Below are positions 55,086 through 64,000 of a stretch of 64,000 nucleotides of DNA, in pieces (within the stretch, counting starts at the first letter, position 1; every line of letters starts with the position of its first letter). The position numbers and the translations under genes are program-made. Origin of the DNA: Dromiciops gliroides. Its lineage: Eukaryota; Chordata; Mammalia; Microbiotheria; Microbiotheriidae. The stretch lies in the NCBI RefSeq assembly GCF_019393635.1, contig NC_057866.1, positions 118,558,233 through 118,622,232 of the forward strand, read 5' to 3'. Below the pieces are notes generated by a model. The model made no database searches. It saw nothing but the letters and a program-made list of their open reading frames with translations, and had not been told where the DNA came from.

Positions 55086-56959
55086 GCTGTTATGCTTATT
55101 TGATTATAAAAATTTCAAAAGGACTTTGATTATGGATTCTAAAATGCTTTGGTATAACATTACAAAGGTGCTTTGAGCTTATTTCACTTTCTGTAAAATA
55201 CTTACTGGATTGGCCAAATCTTTAAGCTTCTATTTTGGCCATTCCAAAATCTTTAAATCATTAAATGGGTGTGGCCCACATGCTCATATATCTCATCAAA
55301 AAGAATGTACATAACACCTTGCCTTGTTGATTGAATTTGACTTTGTCTCTCTAAATTTTGTCGATAGTCGCCAGCTCTTGTTGAACAAGCTAAACCATCA
55401 CCTCTCACTAAGGGGCTCTGACTTAAATGGTCACTTTTAAGCTTTGAAAGATTTTATTGTTGCAATCCATCCATACTTGCTCACCCTATACAGTCCTCAT
55501 CTGTGTTATTCTGAATCTTCCACAGAGAACTCATCTAACATCCAAGTGCTTCCTCTTGATAGCTTAACATTGCATAGATACCGGTGGATCACACAGCTAT
55601 TCATATTTAGTTATCTCTCCCTCCCTTGAGAGAAACATCATGCAAAAGTATATATATGAAATAAGTTATTAATAAATATTTGTTAATGTTAACAGTGAAG
55701 CATCCTTGGTAATAATATAATCGAGTTTTGAAGAAAGACTTAATGTTGGTTCTTGATCCCCAACCCTCCCCCCACACCCTATTTTAAACTTATATTTTGA
55801 ACTTAATCTTATTAGCAATAGTAATTACTGAATTCATTGAGAGATCTGAGTCCCAGACTGAATGTTTGGGGTTCTTTAAAAGCCCTTTTACAATGCATGA
55901 CACATGGTATGTGTTCCATAGAAATTTTGTACTGGTTAATTTAAAAAATGGAAGCATGACCAGTATGGCAATGATAAGAATGAATGTATCACCATGCCTA
56001 GCCCCTTCAATTGGACACACTTTCCTCATGGTGGCAGCATGTGTTTGAACAAAGCCTGGAACTGGAAACATAAAATCAGAGCACATTCTCCTGGAAAAAA
56101 ATATAAAATATGCAGGGTCATTCTTTCATTTTTAGAGATGGGATTTTGAATCCTCCGAATGTACTAGAAGAAATATGAATCATTGTGAAACCAATTTATC
56201 TGGCAAATTAAAACTTTAACAAGTCAAACATGCAGAGGTTCTTCCCTTTTGGTTTTATATCTAGATTTTAAAGCCTCTGAATAATCACAGAGGTGCCATT
56301 TTTTAGAGAAAATCAAGGATTCGTACTTGGATTTTATTGTATAATTATATTACCAAAGATTTTTTTCAAAGTATATGTTATTCCCTTGTACAGTGTTGGG
56401 CATTTTAATTATGTTGATGATTATAGAAATTAGGGAAGACCACCACAAATTGTCCTGATTTCTTAGTGGCCTACAGGTCTGTGTGCTTCCCATTGTACTT
56501 TCCATGTAGCTAGGATACAGCTGAGAAAATATAAAACTTAGTTAGATTTCAGGGTGGAGGACATGGCACAGCACGGGGAGGGATAGAAGTTCTCACCATT
56601 GTCATTAAACAAACAAATATGTTAACAGGGTGAATGGTAGGTATGGTCAGAATTTGAAGCAGTTGGCCATAACTAAAATAAAAAGTACAGCAGGAAAAAA
56701 GGAAAGCAAGGGGTAACTAGAAGAATGAGTATATAGCCTTCTGAATAAAGAGACAGACTAATCTCATTTACTTTTTTTGGGTGGTGGTGGTAATGGTATA
56801 ACTGAACTGGTAGATAAAAAGAATGCTGAAGACAAAGAACACCTCACCTGGATTTCAGCAAAACATATGACGGAGTATGCTATTCTTGTGGAGAATATGC
56901 AGAGATCTGAGATATAGTCCTTTTGCATTTATGGCTTTTTACAAGCAAGCTATAATCTG
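55086..56959. other. Repeat-poor stretch (1.9 kb), no gene recognised
   Basis: No family could be assigned. Overlapping frames on both strands at 55790-56086 have no domain. Frames of this length are expected by chance in AT-rich DNA. Confidence 0.4.
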
Positions 56960-57218
56960 GACATGCTAGCCTTCTTGTTCATTGCATAAACTCAATTTCC
57001 CATATTGGTGCCTTTGTATTGACTTCCCCATGCCTGGAATGGTCTTCCTCTCAATCTTAGTTTCTTAAAATCCGTCTATTGGTTTAAGACTCAACTTGAG
57101 TACAACCTTCTTCATAAAGCCTTTCTTGGTGCCAACTACTCTAAGCTATATTTATCTTTATTTTGTATGTTCTGATTTATTTATATAGTCTCTGTCATAG
57201 AAAGTAAGCACTAGAAGG
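56960..57218 (+). repeat. L2 fragment, cut by the HAL1
   Basis: 'cttccccatgcctggaatgg', 'aagactcaacttgagtacaa', 'ccttcttcataaagcctttc' and 'tctctgtcatagaaagtaag' are L2 3' UTR landmarks. The sequence ends where the L1-type 5' end begins. Confidence 0.7.
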
Positions 57219-57889
57219 GTGGGTGGGGAGCCAAGATGACTAAGGAAAGGCAGCAACTCACCTGACCTCTACCCAAAGTCCTCCAAATATCTTTAAATAA
57301 TGCCATAAAATAATTCTTGGAACAGCAGAACTCACAAAAGGACAGGGTGAAATACTTTTCCAGGAAAAGATAACTTAGAAAGTTGGCAGGAAAGGTCTAC
57401 TACACTAGGGTGAGAGTGAAGCACAGTTCAGCTTAGGCTATGCCAGCACAGCCCCAGCCCCAGAAAACCAGGAACAGGCCTTGGGAGTCACTAAATTGGC
57501 AGCAGCAGCAACTGCTTTTGTACTGAGGAAGAACTCTGTTGCTTTGCCCATATTTGGATCCAGGTTGCAGTCCTAGGTGGCAGTTACAGGATAGAAAGGA
57601 AGCACTAGCACACCAGAGTTTATAGCTATAGTGGAGCAGGGACCCTCATCACAGTTCAAGGACAGAAAAAAAAGGGCTTGTGGTTGCTCACAGATCAGAG
57701 CACATTCCAGGAGAGTAGTAAATACACCTCCCCTTAGATCATACCATCTTGGAAGAACTGAAAACTTACAGGTCCCAAGAAGTATCTCTGAAAACAGCTG
57801 CACAGAACCTTTGAATATTTGGACAGTGCACTGTGGAAGCAGAACCCTACTTTAACAAAAAGTTAAAAGTCAAGAATTAGGCTGAAAAA

Positions 57890-58882
57890 AATGAGCAAAT
57901 GACTGAAAAAATTCTGACCACAGAAAGATAATATGGTAACAAGGAAGTTCAAAACACACTCTCAGAAGAAGATAACAAAGTCAAATCTCCAATAGCCAAA
58001 GCTTCCAAGAAAAATATGAATTGGTCTCAGGCTATGGAAGAGCTCAAAAAGATTTTGAAAATCAAGTAAGAGAGGTGGAGGAAAAATTGGGAAGAGAAAT
58101 GAGAATTATTCAAGAAAATCATGAAAAAAGAGTCAACACTTGGTAAAGGAGACAAAAAAAACCTGAAGGAAATAACACCTTAAAAACAGACTAGGCCAAA
58201 TGGTAAAATAAGTACAAAAAGCCAATGAGAAGAATGTCTTGAAAAGCAGGGTTGGGCAAAGGGAAAAACAGATACAAAAGGTCACTGAAGAAAATAATTC
58301 CTTAAAAATTAGAATAGAGCAAATTAAGTTAATGACTTTATGAGAAATCAAGAAACAAAAGAACAAAGTCAAAAGAATGATAAAAGAAATAGGAGACAAT
58401 GTAAAATACCTCATTGGAAAAACAACTGACCTGGAAAATAGATCCAGGAGAGAAACTTTAAAAATTATTGGACTACCTGAAAACAATGATCAAGGAAAGG
58501 GCCTAGACATCATCTTTCATGAAATTATCAAGGAAAACTGCCCTTATTTTCTAGAACCAGAGGGTAAAGCAGAAATGAAAAGAATCCACCTATCATCTCC
58601 TGAAAGAGATCACAAAATGAAAACTTCCAGGAATGTTATAGCCAAATTCCAGAGATTGCAGGTCAAGGAGAACATATTACATGTAGTCAGAAAGAAAGAA
58701 TTCAAATATAGTGTAGTCACAGTCAGGATCACACAAGATTTAGCAGCTTCTACGTTAAAGGATCAGAGGGCTTGCAATATGATATTCCAGAGAGCAAAAA
58801 AACGAGGATTACAACCAAGAGTCACCTACCCAGGAGAAATGTGTATAATCCTTCAGGGGAAAAATGGGCATTCAGTGAAATA
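57890..58882 (+). pseudogene. HAL1 ORF1 (L1 ORF1p-like), broken
   Basis: The start region (MSK at 57890) meets a stop after three codons, and the coiled-coil part contains further stops and shifts. From 58377 one frame stays open for 168 codons with LENRSRRETLKIIGLPE (RNA-binding core) and TLKDQRACNMIFQRAK plus LQPRVTYPGE (C-terminal domain), ending at 58881-58883. Sequence closely parallels the ORF1 at 46758. Confidence 0.88.
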
Positions 58883-58902
58883 GAGGACTTTCTAGCACTC
58901 TT

Positions 58903-59044
58903 TTTTTTTTTAAGTGAGGCAATTGGGGTTAAGTGACTTGCCCAAGGTCAAATAGCTAGTGTCAAGTGTCTGAAGCTGGATTTGAACTCAGGTCCTTCTG
59001 AATCCAGGGCTGGTGCTTTATCCACTACACCACCTAGCTGCCCC
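58903..59044 (-). mobile_element. WSINE1-like SINE in HAL1
   Basis: Antisense copy with small core deletion. Perfect 12-bp TSD TCTAGCACTCTT (58891-58902 and 59045-59056). Confidence 0.96.
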
Positions 59045-60231
59045 TCTAGCACTCTTGATGAAAAGACCAGAGATGAATAGAAAAATTGACTTTCAAATAC
59101 AAGACTAGAGAGAAGAATAAAAAGGTAAACAGGAAGGGGAAATCATAAGGGACTCAATAAGGTTAAATTGTTTATATTCCTACATGGGAACTGATAAGAA
59201 CTTTCTCATGAATAGGACAATTAGAAGGAGTACTTATAGACAGAGGGTGCAGGTGTGAGTTAAATATAAAGGGATAATATCTAAAAATGTAAAAGGTAAG
59301 AAAGAGGAATGCACTAGGAGAAAGGAGAGGTAGAGTGGGGTAAATTATCTTACATAAAAGAGGCAAGAAAAAGTTTTTGCAGTGGAGGGGAAAGGACAGA
59401 ATGAAAGAAGAGAGAGAATAGAATAAACAGGGGGCAGGGGAATAGTATGGAGGGAATACATTTAGCAATGATAACTTTGAGAAAAATTTTGAAGCAAATT
59501 TCTCTGATAAAGACATCATTTCTCAAATATATAAAGAATTGAGCCAAATTTGTAAAAATAAGAGCCATTTCTCAATTGATAAATGATCAAAAGATATGAT
59601 CACTTTTTAGATTAAGTGAGCAAGGCTATCTATAGCCATATAAAAAAGCTTTAAGTCACTATTGATTAGAGAAATGCAAATTAAAATGCTTCTCAGGTAC
59701 TGCCTCATACCTATTAGATTGGCTAATAGGACAGAAAAGGAAAATGACAGATGTTGGAGAGGATGTGGGAAAAATGAGACTTTGATGTGCTGTTGGTAGT
59801 ATTGTGAACTGATTCAAAAATTCTTTAGAGCAATTTGGAACTCTAACCTAAGGGCTATAAAACCATGCCCTTTGACCTAACAATACCAGTACTATATCTG
59901 GAGCCATAAAGATATAAAAAGCAAAAAGGAAAAGGACCTATATGTACAAAAATATTTATAGCAGCTCTTTTCTGGTGGCCAAGAATTGAGAATTAAAGGG
60001 ATGCCCATCAATTGGGGAATGGCTGAAAAACTTGTTATATGTGATTGTATGGAGTACTATTGTGCTATGTGAAATTATGAGTAGGATGTTCTCAGAAAAA
60101 CCTAGAAACACTTACATGAGCTGATGCAAAGTGAAATTTACTGTATACAAAGTGACAGCGAGTAAGATGAATAGCTGTGAATGACAGCTATTCTCAGCAA
60201 TACAGTGATGAAAGACAAATCTGAAGAACTT

Positions 60232-60373
60232 TTTTTTTTCAGGGCAATGAAGGTTAAGTGACTTGCCCAGAGTCACACAGCTAGTAAGTGTCAAGTGTCT
60301 GAAGCCAGATTTGAACTCAAGTCCTCCTGAATATAGGGCTGATGCTCTATCCACTGCACCACCTAGCTGCCCC
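60232..60373 (-). mobile_element. WSINE1-like SINE in HAL1
   Basis: Complete antisense copy. Perfect 12-bp TSD TCTGAAGAACTT (60220-60231 and 60374-60385). Confidence 0.96.
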
Positions 60374-60754
60374 TCTGAAGAACTTATGATAAAAAATGTT
60401 ATCCATAGCCAGAGAAAGGCCTTATGGTGTCTGAATATAGATTTTTTTTTAAAAAATATTTTTCTTTTCTTTTCTTTTTATTGAGGTGATGTGGGTTCTT
60501 TTGGTCTATGTTTTCTTTTATAACATGATTAATATGGAAATATATTTTGCATGACTACACATGTATAACCTATATCACATTGTTTGCCTTCTCAATGAGA
60601 AGTGTGGAAAGGGAGGAAGGGAAAGAATTTGGAATTCAAAGTTTTAAAAACAAAAAGAAAAAAGTAATATTTGCTAACTTCATTTAAAACTGGATGAATT
60701 ACTATCTAAAGGAAATTCATTAATATTTTAATATCAACTTGAAGGCAAGTCTTA

Positions 60755-60936
60755 AATGTAGGAATTCTTAAATTGGGGTCTATGCATTTTTAATGCACAA
60801 ATGCATTTTGATATAATTGATTTCTTTTAAAATTCTATGTCTAATTTTTTACACTTAAAATTATTATTCTGAAAAGGGGTCCAAAGCACCATTTTGCCAA
60901 AGGGTACTACAACACAAAATTAAGAACCCCTTCTCT
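60755..60936 (+). repeat. MITE-like palindromic repeat (copy 3)
   Basis: The left end AGGAATTCTTAAATTGGGGTC and the right end AAATTAAGAACCCCTT are near inverted repeats. The interior 'attattctgaaaaggggtcc' and 'gatataattgatttctttta' is the reverse of parts of 37953-38180. No autonomous transposase is present. Confidence 0.6.
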
Positions 60937-61264
60937 AATGAAATATTCCAGGTACATATCTTCAACTTGGGTTATTTAACATTTTATTGATGGTTTGCAA
61001 AAAGGCATAGATGTCACACTTCGAAGATGAAAAATCATGAAGGATAACTAACAGATTGGAATCTGAAGTTAAGATTTCTCCACCCAAGCCTCAATAAGTT
61101 GGACTAAATGTAATATCATGAAATTTAACAGAACACTACACTTGGGTTCTAAAAAACAAATAGAACAAATATAGGCTGGATAATATGTATTGAGGCAATA
61201 GTTGTTTAAAAAGATCAGAGGATATTAAATTTAACATGAATTAAAAGTGTCACATTACAGTAAA

Positions 61265-61430
61265 AAATAAGGATAAGAACTGGATCTGTAATTTTATTGA
61301 TATAGAAAACTTGCAAAAGAGGAAATTACCACTATAAGTACAGATTAGTATCTTCTCTATAGCTAAAAGAATTGTGAGGTTAAGGGACTTGCCCAAGGTC
61401 ACACAGCCAATGTTTTAGTCAAAAATCTTA
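61265..61430 (-). repeat. Old SINE, same family as 53209-53430
   Basis: 'ttttattgatatagaaaact', 'agattagtatcttctctata', 'gaggttaagggacttgccca' and 'aggtcacacagccaatg' run in antisense order. Confidence 0.6.
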
Positions 61431-61479
61431 AACTGTATTAAGAGCATAGTGATGTCCTGAAGAAGAGTGGTGAGAATTG

Positions 61480-61800
61480 TTCTATATTTTACATCATTCA
61501 GAGGGCACAGTCTGTTCAGTTTTAGGCACTGCCTTTTAAGAAGAGCATTAACAAAATAGAGTGCAATCAATTGAGGGAAATCAGGATGGTGAAGGGACTA
61601 GAGTCTATAGCATAAGAAAGTCTATTGAAAAAATGAAATATGTTTCATTTGAAGAGGAGAGTATTTAGATGAGATCGTATAACCATTCCGAAGTATTTGA
61701 AGGACTGGCATGTGAAACAGGGATTAGGCTGGCTTTATTGGAGGTCAGAAGGCATACTAAAAATTAGTGGATGTTGCAAAGAGGTAGATTTCAGCTCAAG
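61480..61800 (+). repeat. L3/CR1-like LINE fragment
   Basis: 'gagggaaatcaggatggtga', 'agggactagagtctatagca', 'gaagtatttgaaggactggc', 'atgtgaaacagggattaggc' and 'gttgcaaagaggtagatttc' match the same 3' coding end as 48230-48785. Confidence 0.65.
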
Positions 61801-61904
61801 TTAAGGGAAAATATAGTATTTTCCCATCAACACACAATTGACACATCTGATGGCAGTTAGGGTAATGTTTTTATTTCTAGGCTGGTTTGTTTGTTTGTTT
61901 TTGG

Positions 61905-62120
61905 ATATAGATCCAGAACTTGTGATTTCATTGGTATAGGGAACTCCTGGTGATGAAACTACACCCACCAAAGCTGGTTAGCACTTGCAATATATAGTTC
62001 TTAAGAGCTGCCTGGGATACTGAGAGGGTGAATGATTTGCTCTAGATTACACAGCTAGTATCTGTCTGAGGAGGAGGTGCCTCTGGTCTTCCTGATTCAG
62101 AAGTCAGTTCTCTATCCAGG
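61905..62120 (-). repeat. Old SINE, same family as 53209-53430
   Basis: 'atatagatccagaacttgtg', 'atttcattggtatagggaac', 'aagagctgcctgggatactg', 'agagggtgaatgatttgctc' and 'gttctctatccagg' run in antisense order. Confidence 0.65.
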
Positions 62121-62219
62121 GGTCCATATTACTTTTCCAAATGCTCCCTTAGAACACAAATTTCATGGATCCCCTTTCTTGAGGGTTGAGATTGGGGAGC
62201 TTATGGCAGCAACTCTTCT

Positions 62220-62290
62220 GTGAGACATGACAATATGAAGTGATCTAGCTGGTCTTTGGAATCCTTTCTAACTCTGAGATTCTTTGAGTC
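62220..62290 (+). repeat. L3/CR1-like 3' terminus
   Basis: 'agtgatctagctggtctttg', 'gaatcctttctaactctgag' and ATTCTTTGAG match the terminal 'actagatggcctctgaggtcccttccaactctgagattct' type end. It is probably the end of the element at 61480, interrupted by the SINE. Confidence 0.55.
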
Positions 62291-62820
62291 TGCATTATAA
62301 TTAGCATCCCTACATGTTTCCTGCTTTCTACTTTATTCTGAGTTCAATGATCCCCATACTCTATTCTCTTCTTCCTGACCCACTCCACCTCCACTGCCCA
62401 ATCTATTTATGGTCATGTTGGATAGAATCTGACTCCCTTAGAAAATACAGGCAGACCTTGTATTTATGTTTCTGGAAAAGTTGCTAAAAATGAAAATGAT
62501 TCACTTAAACTATCTGATACATTGGATGTGTCAAAGTCACACTGATGTGAACATACCACTTCCTAAGTTCCTAAGATGTTTAAGACATCAGGCTAGTTGG
62601 TATACAAAAATCTATAATAGCCCTGCTAAAGTGGACTTGATGAGACTTGATGGTGATGAAGATGAGGATAAGGATGATTCACTGCCTTCCCTCTTCAGAC
62701 TTTCAGAAGCCTGCAAGGATCATCTCAGGTGCCACTTCCTTTAAAGAACCTTTCCTATTCCCCTTGGTGAAGGCAACTTTGCCCTCCTCAAATTTCCCTA
62801 GATCACTTTGTATACTTCCC
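62291..62820. other. No recognised feature
   Basis: A 92-codon frame at 62466-62744 contains an acidic run (DGDEDEDKDD) from GAT/GAG triplets. No domain or homology is recognised, so it is not called a gene. Confidence 0.4.
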
Positions 62821-62825
62821 ATTTC

Positions 62826-62900
62826 ATAGGATCATAGATCTAGAATACGTTGTCCAACCTCCTCATTTTATAATTGAGGACACTGAATCCCAAGGAAGCC
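62826..62900 (-). repeat. MIR-related SINE fragment
   Basis: 'aggatcatagatctagaata', 'gttgtccaacctcctcattt' and 'aattgaggacactgaatccc'. Confidence 0.55.
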
Positions 62901-63784
62901 CGTTGATTTTCCTTAGTAGTGAGAATGCTCTAAGTAATATCGTTCCCAGCAGACATTGCCCATATGCACTCCAGCCTGGCTGACTCCTGCATGGTTTCTC
63001 TGATGTGTGAAGATGGGAGGGTGCTGTTGACTGCAGATAGGTTACAGGTCTCTGCCAACACAGAAAATCCTTTTTTTTCTTTTCCTATACATAAAAATAT
63101 CTGTAGCTACTTTATTTGTATTAGCCTAAAACTTAAAACATGTCTAAGAAAGAATGGCAGTAAATTATGGTGTACTTATGTAATTAAATGTAAACAAGAA
63201 TCATAGGTAGGGTTTGAACTGAATTGAAATCCAATATTCTTTCCAATCCACCAGGCTGCTTCTATTACAGTCTACCTTGTATTCTTTCACATTCTACATA
63301 TCTCTCTTAATGCATATTTACACATACTTGATATGTTCCTTTTTTGAATTTTCAAACTAAATGTTTGTGTGGTGCTATTGACTTTGAATAAGACTTTAAA
63401 AGAAACACAGTAGGGATGTTGGGGGTGGGGTCCTAGTGGGAAAGAGACTGATCTATAAGAAATCTAATTGGATAAATCTACACACACTAAATCCTTAGAA
63501 TAACAAAAGGAACTTCAGAACTCACAAAATGTATAGAGCAAAGAGATAACTAGCTCTCTGAGAGCTAGAGAGAGCTTGGTACTTCCTCAGAGTGCTATCT
63601 GGGATAAGGAGCATGGAGGAACTGCTTAGGATGGGCATGTGACTGACAGCATTTGGTTCTTATTGCAGAAAAGGCTCACCTCAATAGGTCCCCTGGTGGT
63701 TAAATTCAGGCTATACTATTCTCACCCTTCTCTCCCTACCCCTTTTCCTTTTCTTTCTTTTCTACCTAAGAGTATGCTACAAAG
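62901..63784. other. No recognised feature
   Basis: Unique-looking sequence with short frames only. A degraded MIR-type end may lie near 63205-63265 ('gtagggtttgaactgaattg'). Confidence 0.35.
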
Positions 63785-63870
63785 TCACTCATTCAACCAG
63801 CAGTTATTAAGAACCTACTATGAGTAAGATTGTATGTTAAGCTTTGGAAATACTAAGATAGGAGAAAAAA
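63785..63870 (-). repeat. L2 3' end (antisense)
   Basis: 'cattcaaccagcagttatta', 'agaacctactatgagtaaga' and 'ttgtatgttaagctttggaa' match the reversed L2 terminus. Confidence 0.6.
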
Positions 63871-64000
63871 TGGAGTCTGAGCTTAAGGAAATCATTCTTT
63901 CTTTTTAGGAAATCATTCTCATAGCAGAAACAACATGCAAACAAACTATGTGGAAATAATTTTATATGGAACACACTTACTGAAGATGGGAATTTAGTTA

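Larger units (their letters stand above)
57219..60663 (+). mobile_element. HAL1 (half-L1), near full length
   Basis: It begins with an L1-type 5' end ('ggggagccaagatgactaag') and has a 5' UTR of about 670 bp. ORF1 follows (about 57890-58882). It then passes, without RT or endonuclease sequence, to the last part of L1 ORF2 (from about 59500; codons for DRCWRGCGKNET at about 59746-59785, cf. human NRCWRGCGEKGT). The 3' UTR ends in an A-rich tail near 60663. This is the layout of HAL1, an L1 derivative that depends on L1 for its movement. Two SINEs are inserted. Confidence 0.85.

Noticed and set aside
62466-62744. 92-codon frame with acidic DEDEDKDD run
   Set aside because: Arises from GAT/GAG-rich sequence. 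No homology or splice context recognised, and the length is within chance expectation.

Overview
The window is mammalian nuclear DNA and almost certainly marsupial. The main clue is about 29 copies of one short tRNA-headed SINE. It reads GGGGCAGCTAGGTGGCRCAG at its head, carries a MIR-like core (CTAGCTGTGTGACCCTGGGCAAGTCACTTAACC), and matches what I know as the marsupial WSINE1 type. Around it lie old therian repeats (MIR/THER1-like SINEs, L2, L3/CR1-like LINEs) and marsupial-style L1 and half-L1 (HAL1) elements. The youngest SINE copies have perfect target-site duplications (TSDs), so the family was active recently in this lineage. That would fit an Australasian marsupial such as a dasyurid, but the species is an inference.

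I see no intact host gene. The only host protein sequence is a broken, intronless copy of RBBP7 (histone-binding WD40 protein) on the minus strand at 7862-9896. It has a poly(A) tract, a polyadenylation signal, a long GC-rich 5' UTR and a perfect 15-bp TSD, so it is a processed pseudogene. The rest is intergenic or intronic: no exon of another gene, tRNA, rRNA or CRISPR array could be supported.

Layout. 0-7.5 kb: SINEs, L2 and MIR pieces, and the 5' part of an L1/HAL1 (6075-7482). 7.8-9.9 kb: the RBBP7 retrocopy. 10-16 kb: AT-rich DNA with a 256-bp direct duplication (11110/11585), a tailless SINE head (13124) and few other repeats. 16.2-18.6 kb: an L1 whose two halves face opposite ways (twin-priming inversion). 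19-25 kb: a possible LTR-like stretch, an L3/CR1 copy and an L2. 27.5-30.4 kb: a nested stack in which an L2 holds an L1 end that holds a SINE, with another SINE reusing the L1 target site. 33.9-34.4 kb: a solo retroviral LTR with a 5-bp TSD. 35-38 kb: the longest repeat-poor stretch. 38-46 kb: dense SINEs, microsatellites and a short TTAGGG run. 46-47.7 kb: L1 5' UTR and ORF1. 48-55 kb: L3/CR1, L1-in-L1, L2 and MIR. 57.2-60.7 kb: a near-complete HAL1 carrying two SINEs. 60.7-64 kb: small old repeats.

Nothing here looks like a novel gene system. What is informative is the retroposition record: reuse of one target site, a SINE without its 3' half, twin priming, an internally deleted LINE, composite SINEs and a short segment shared by two sites 20 kb apart. 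Repeat boundaries were set by eye and may be off by several bases (older repeats by tens).
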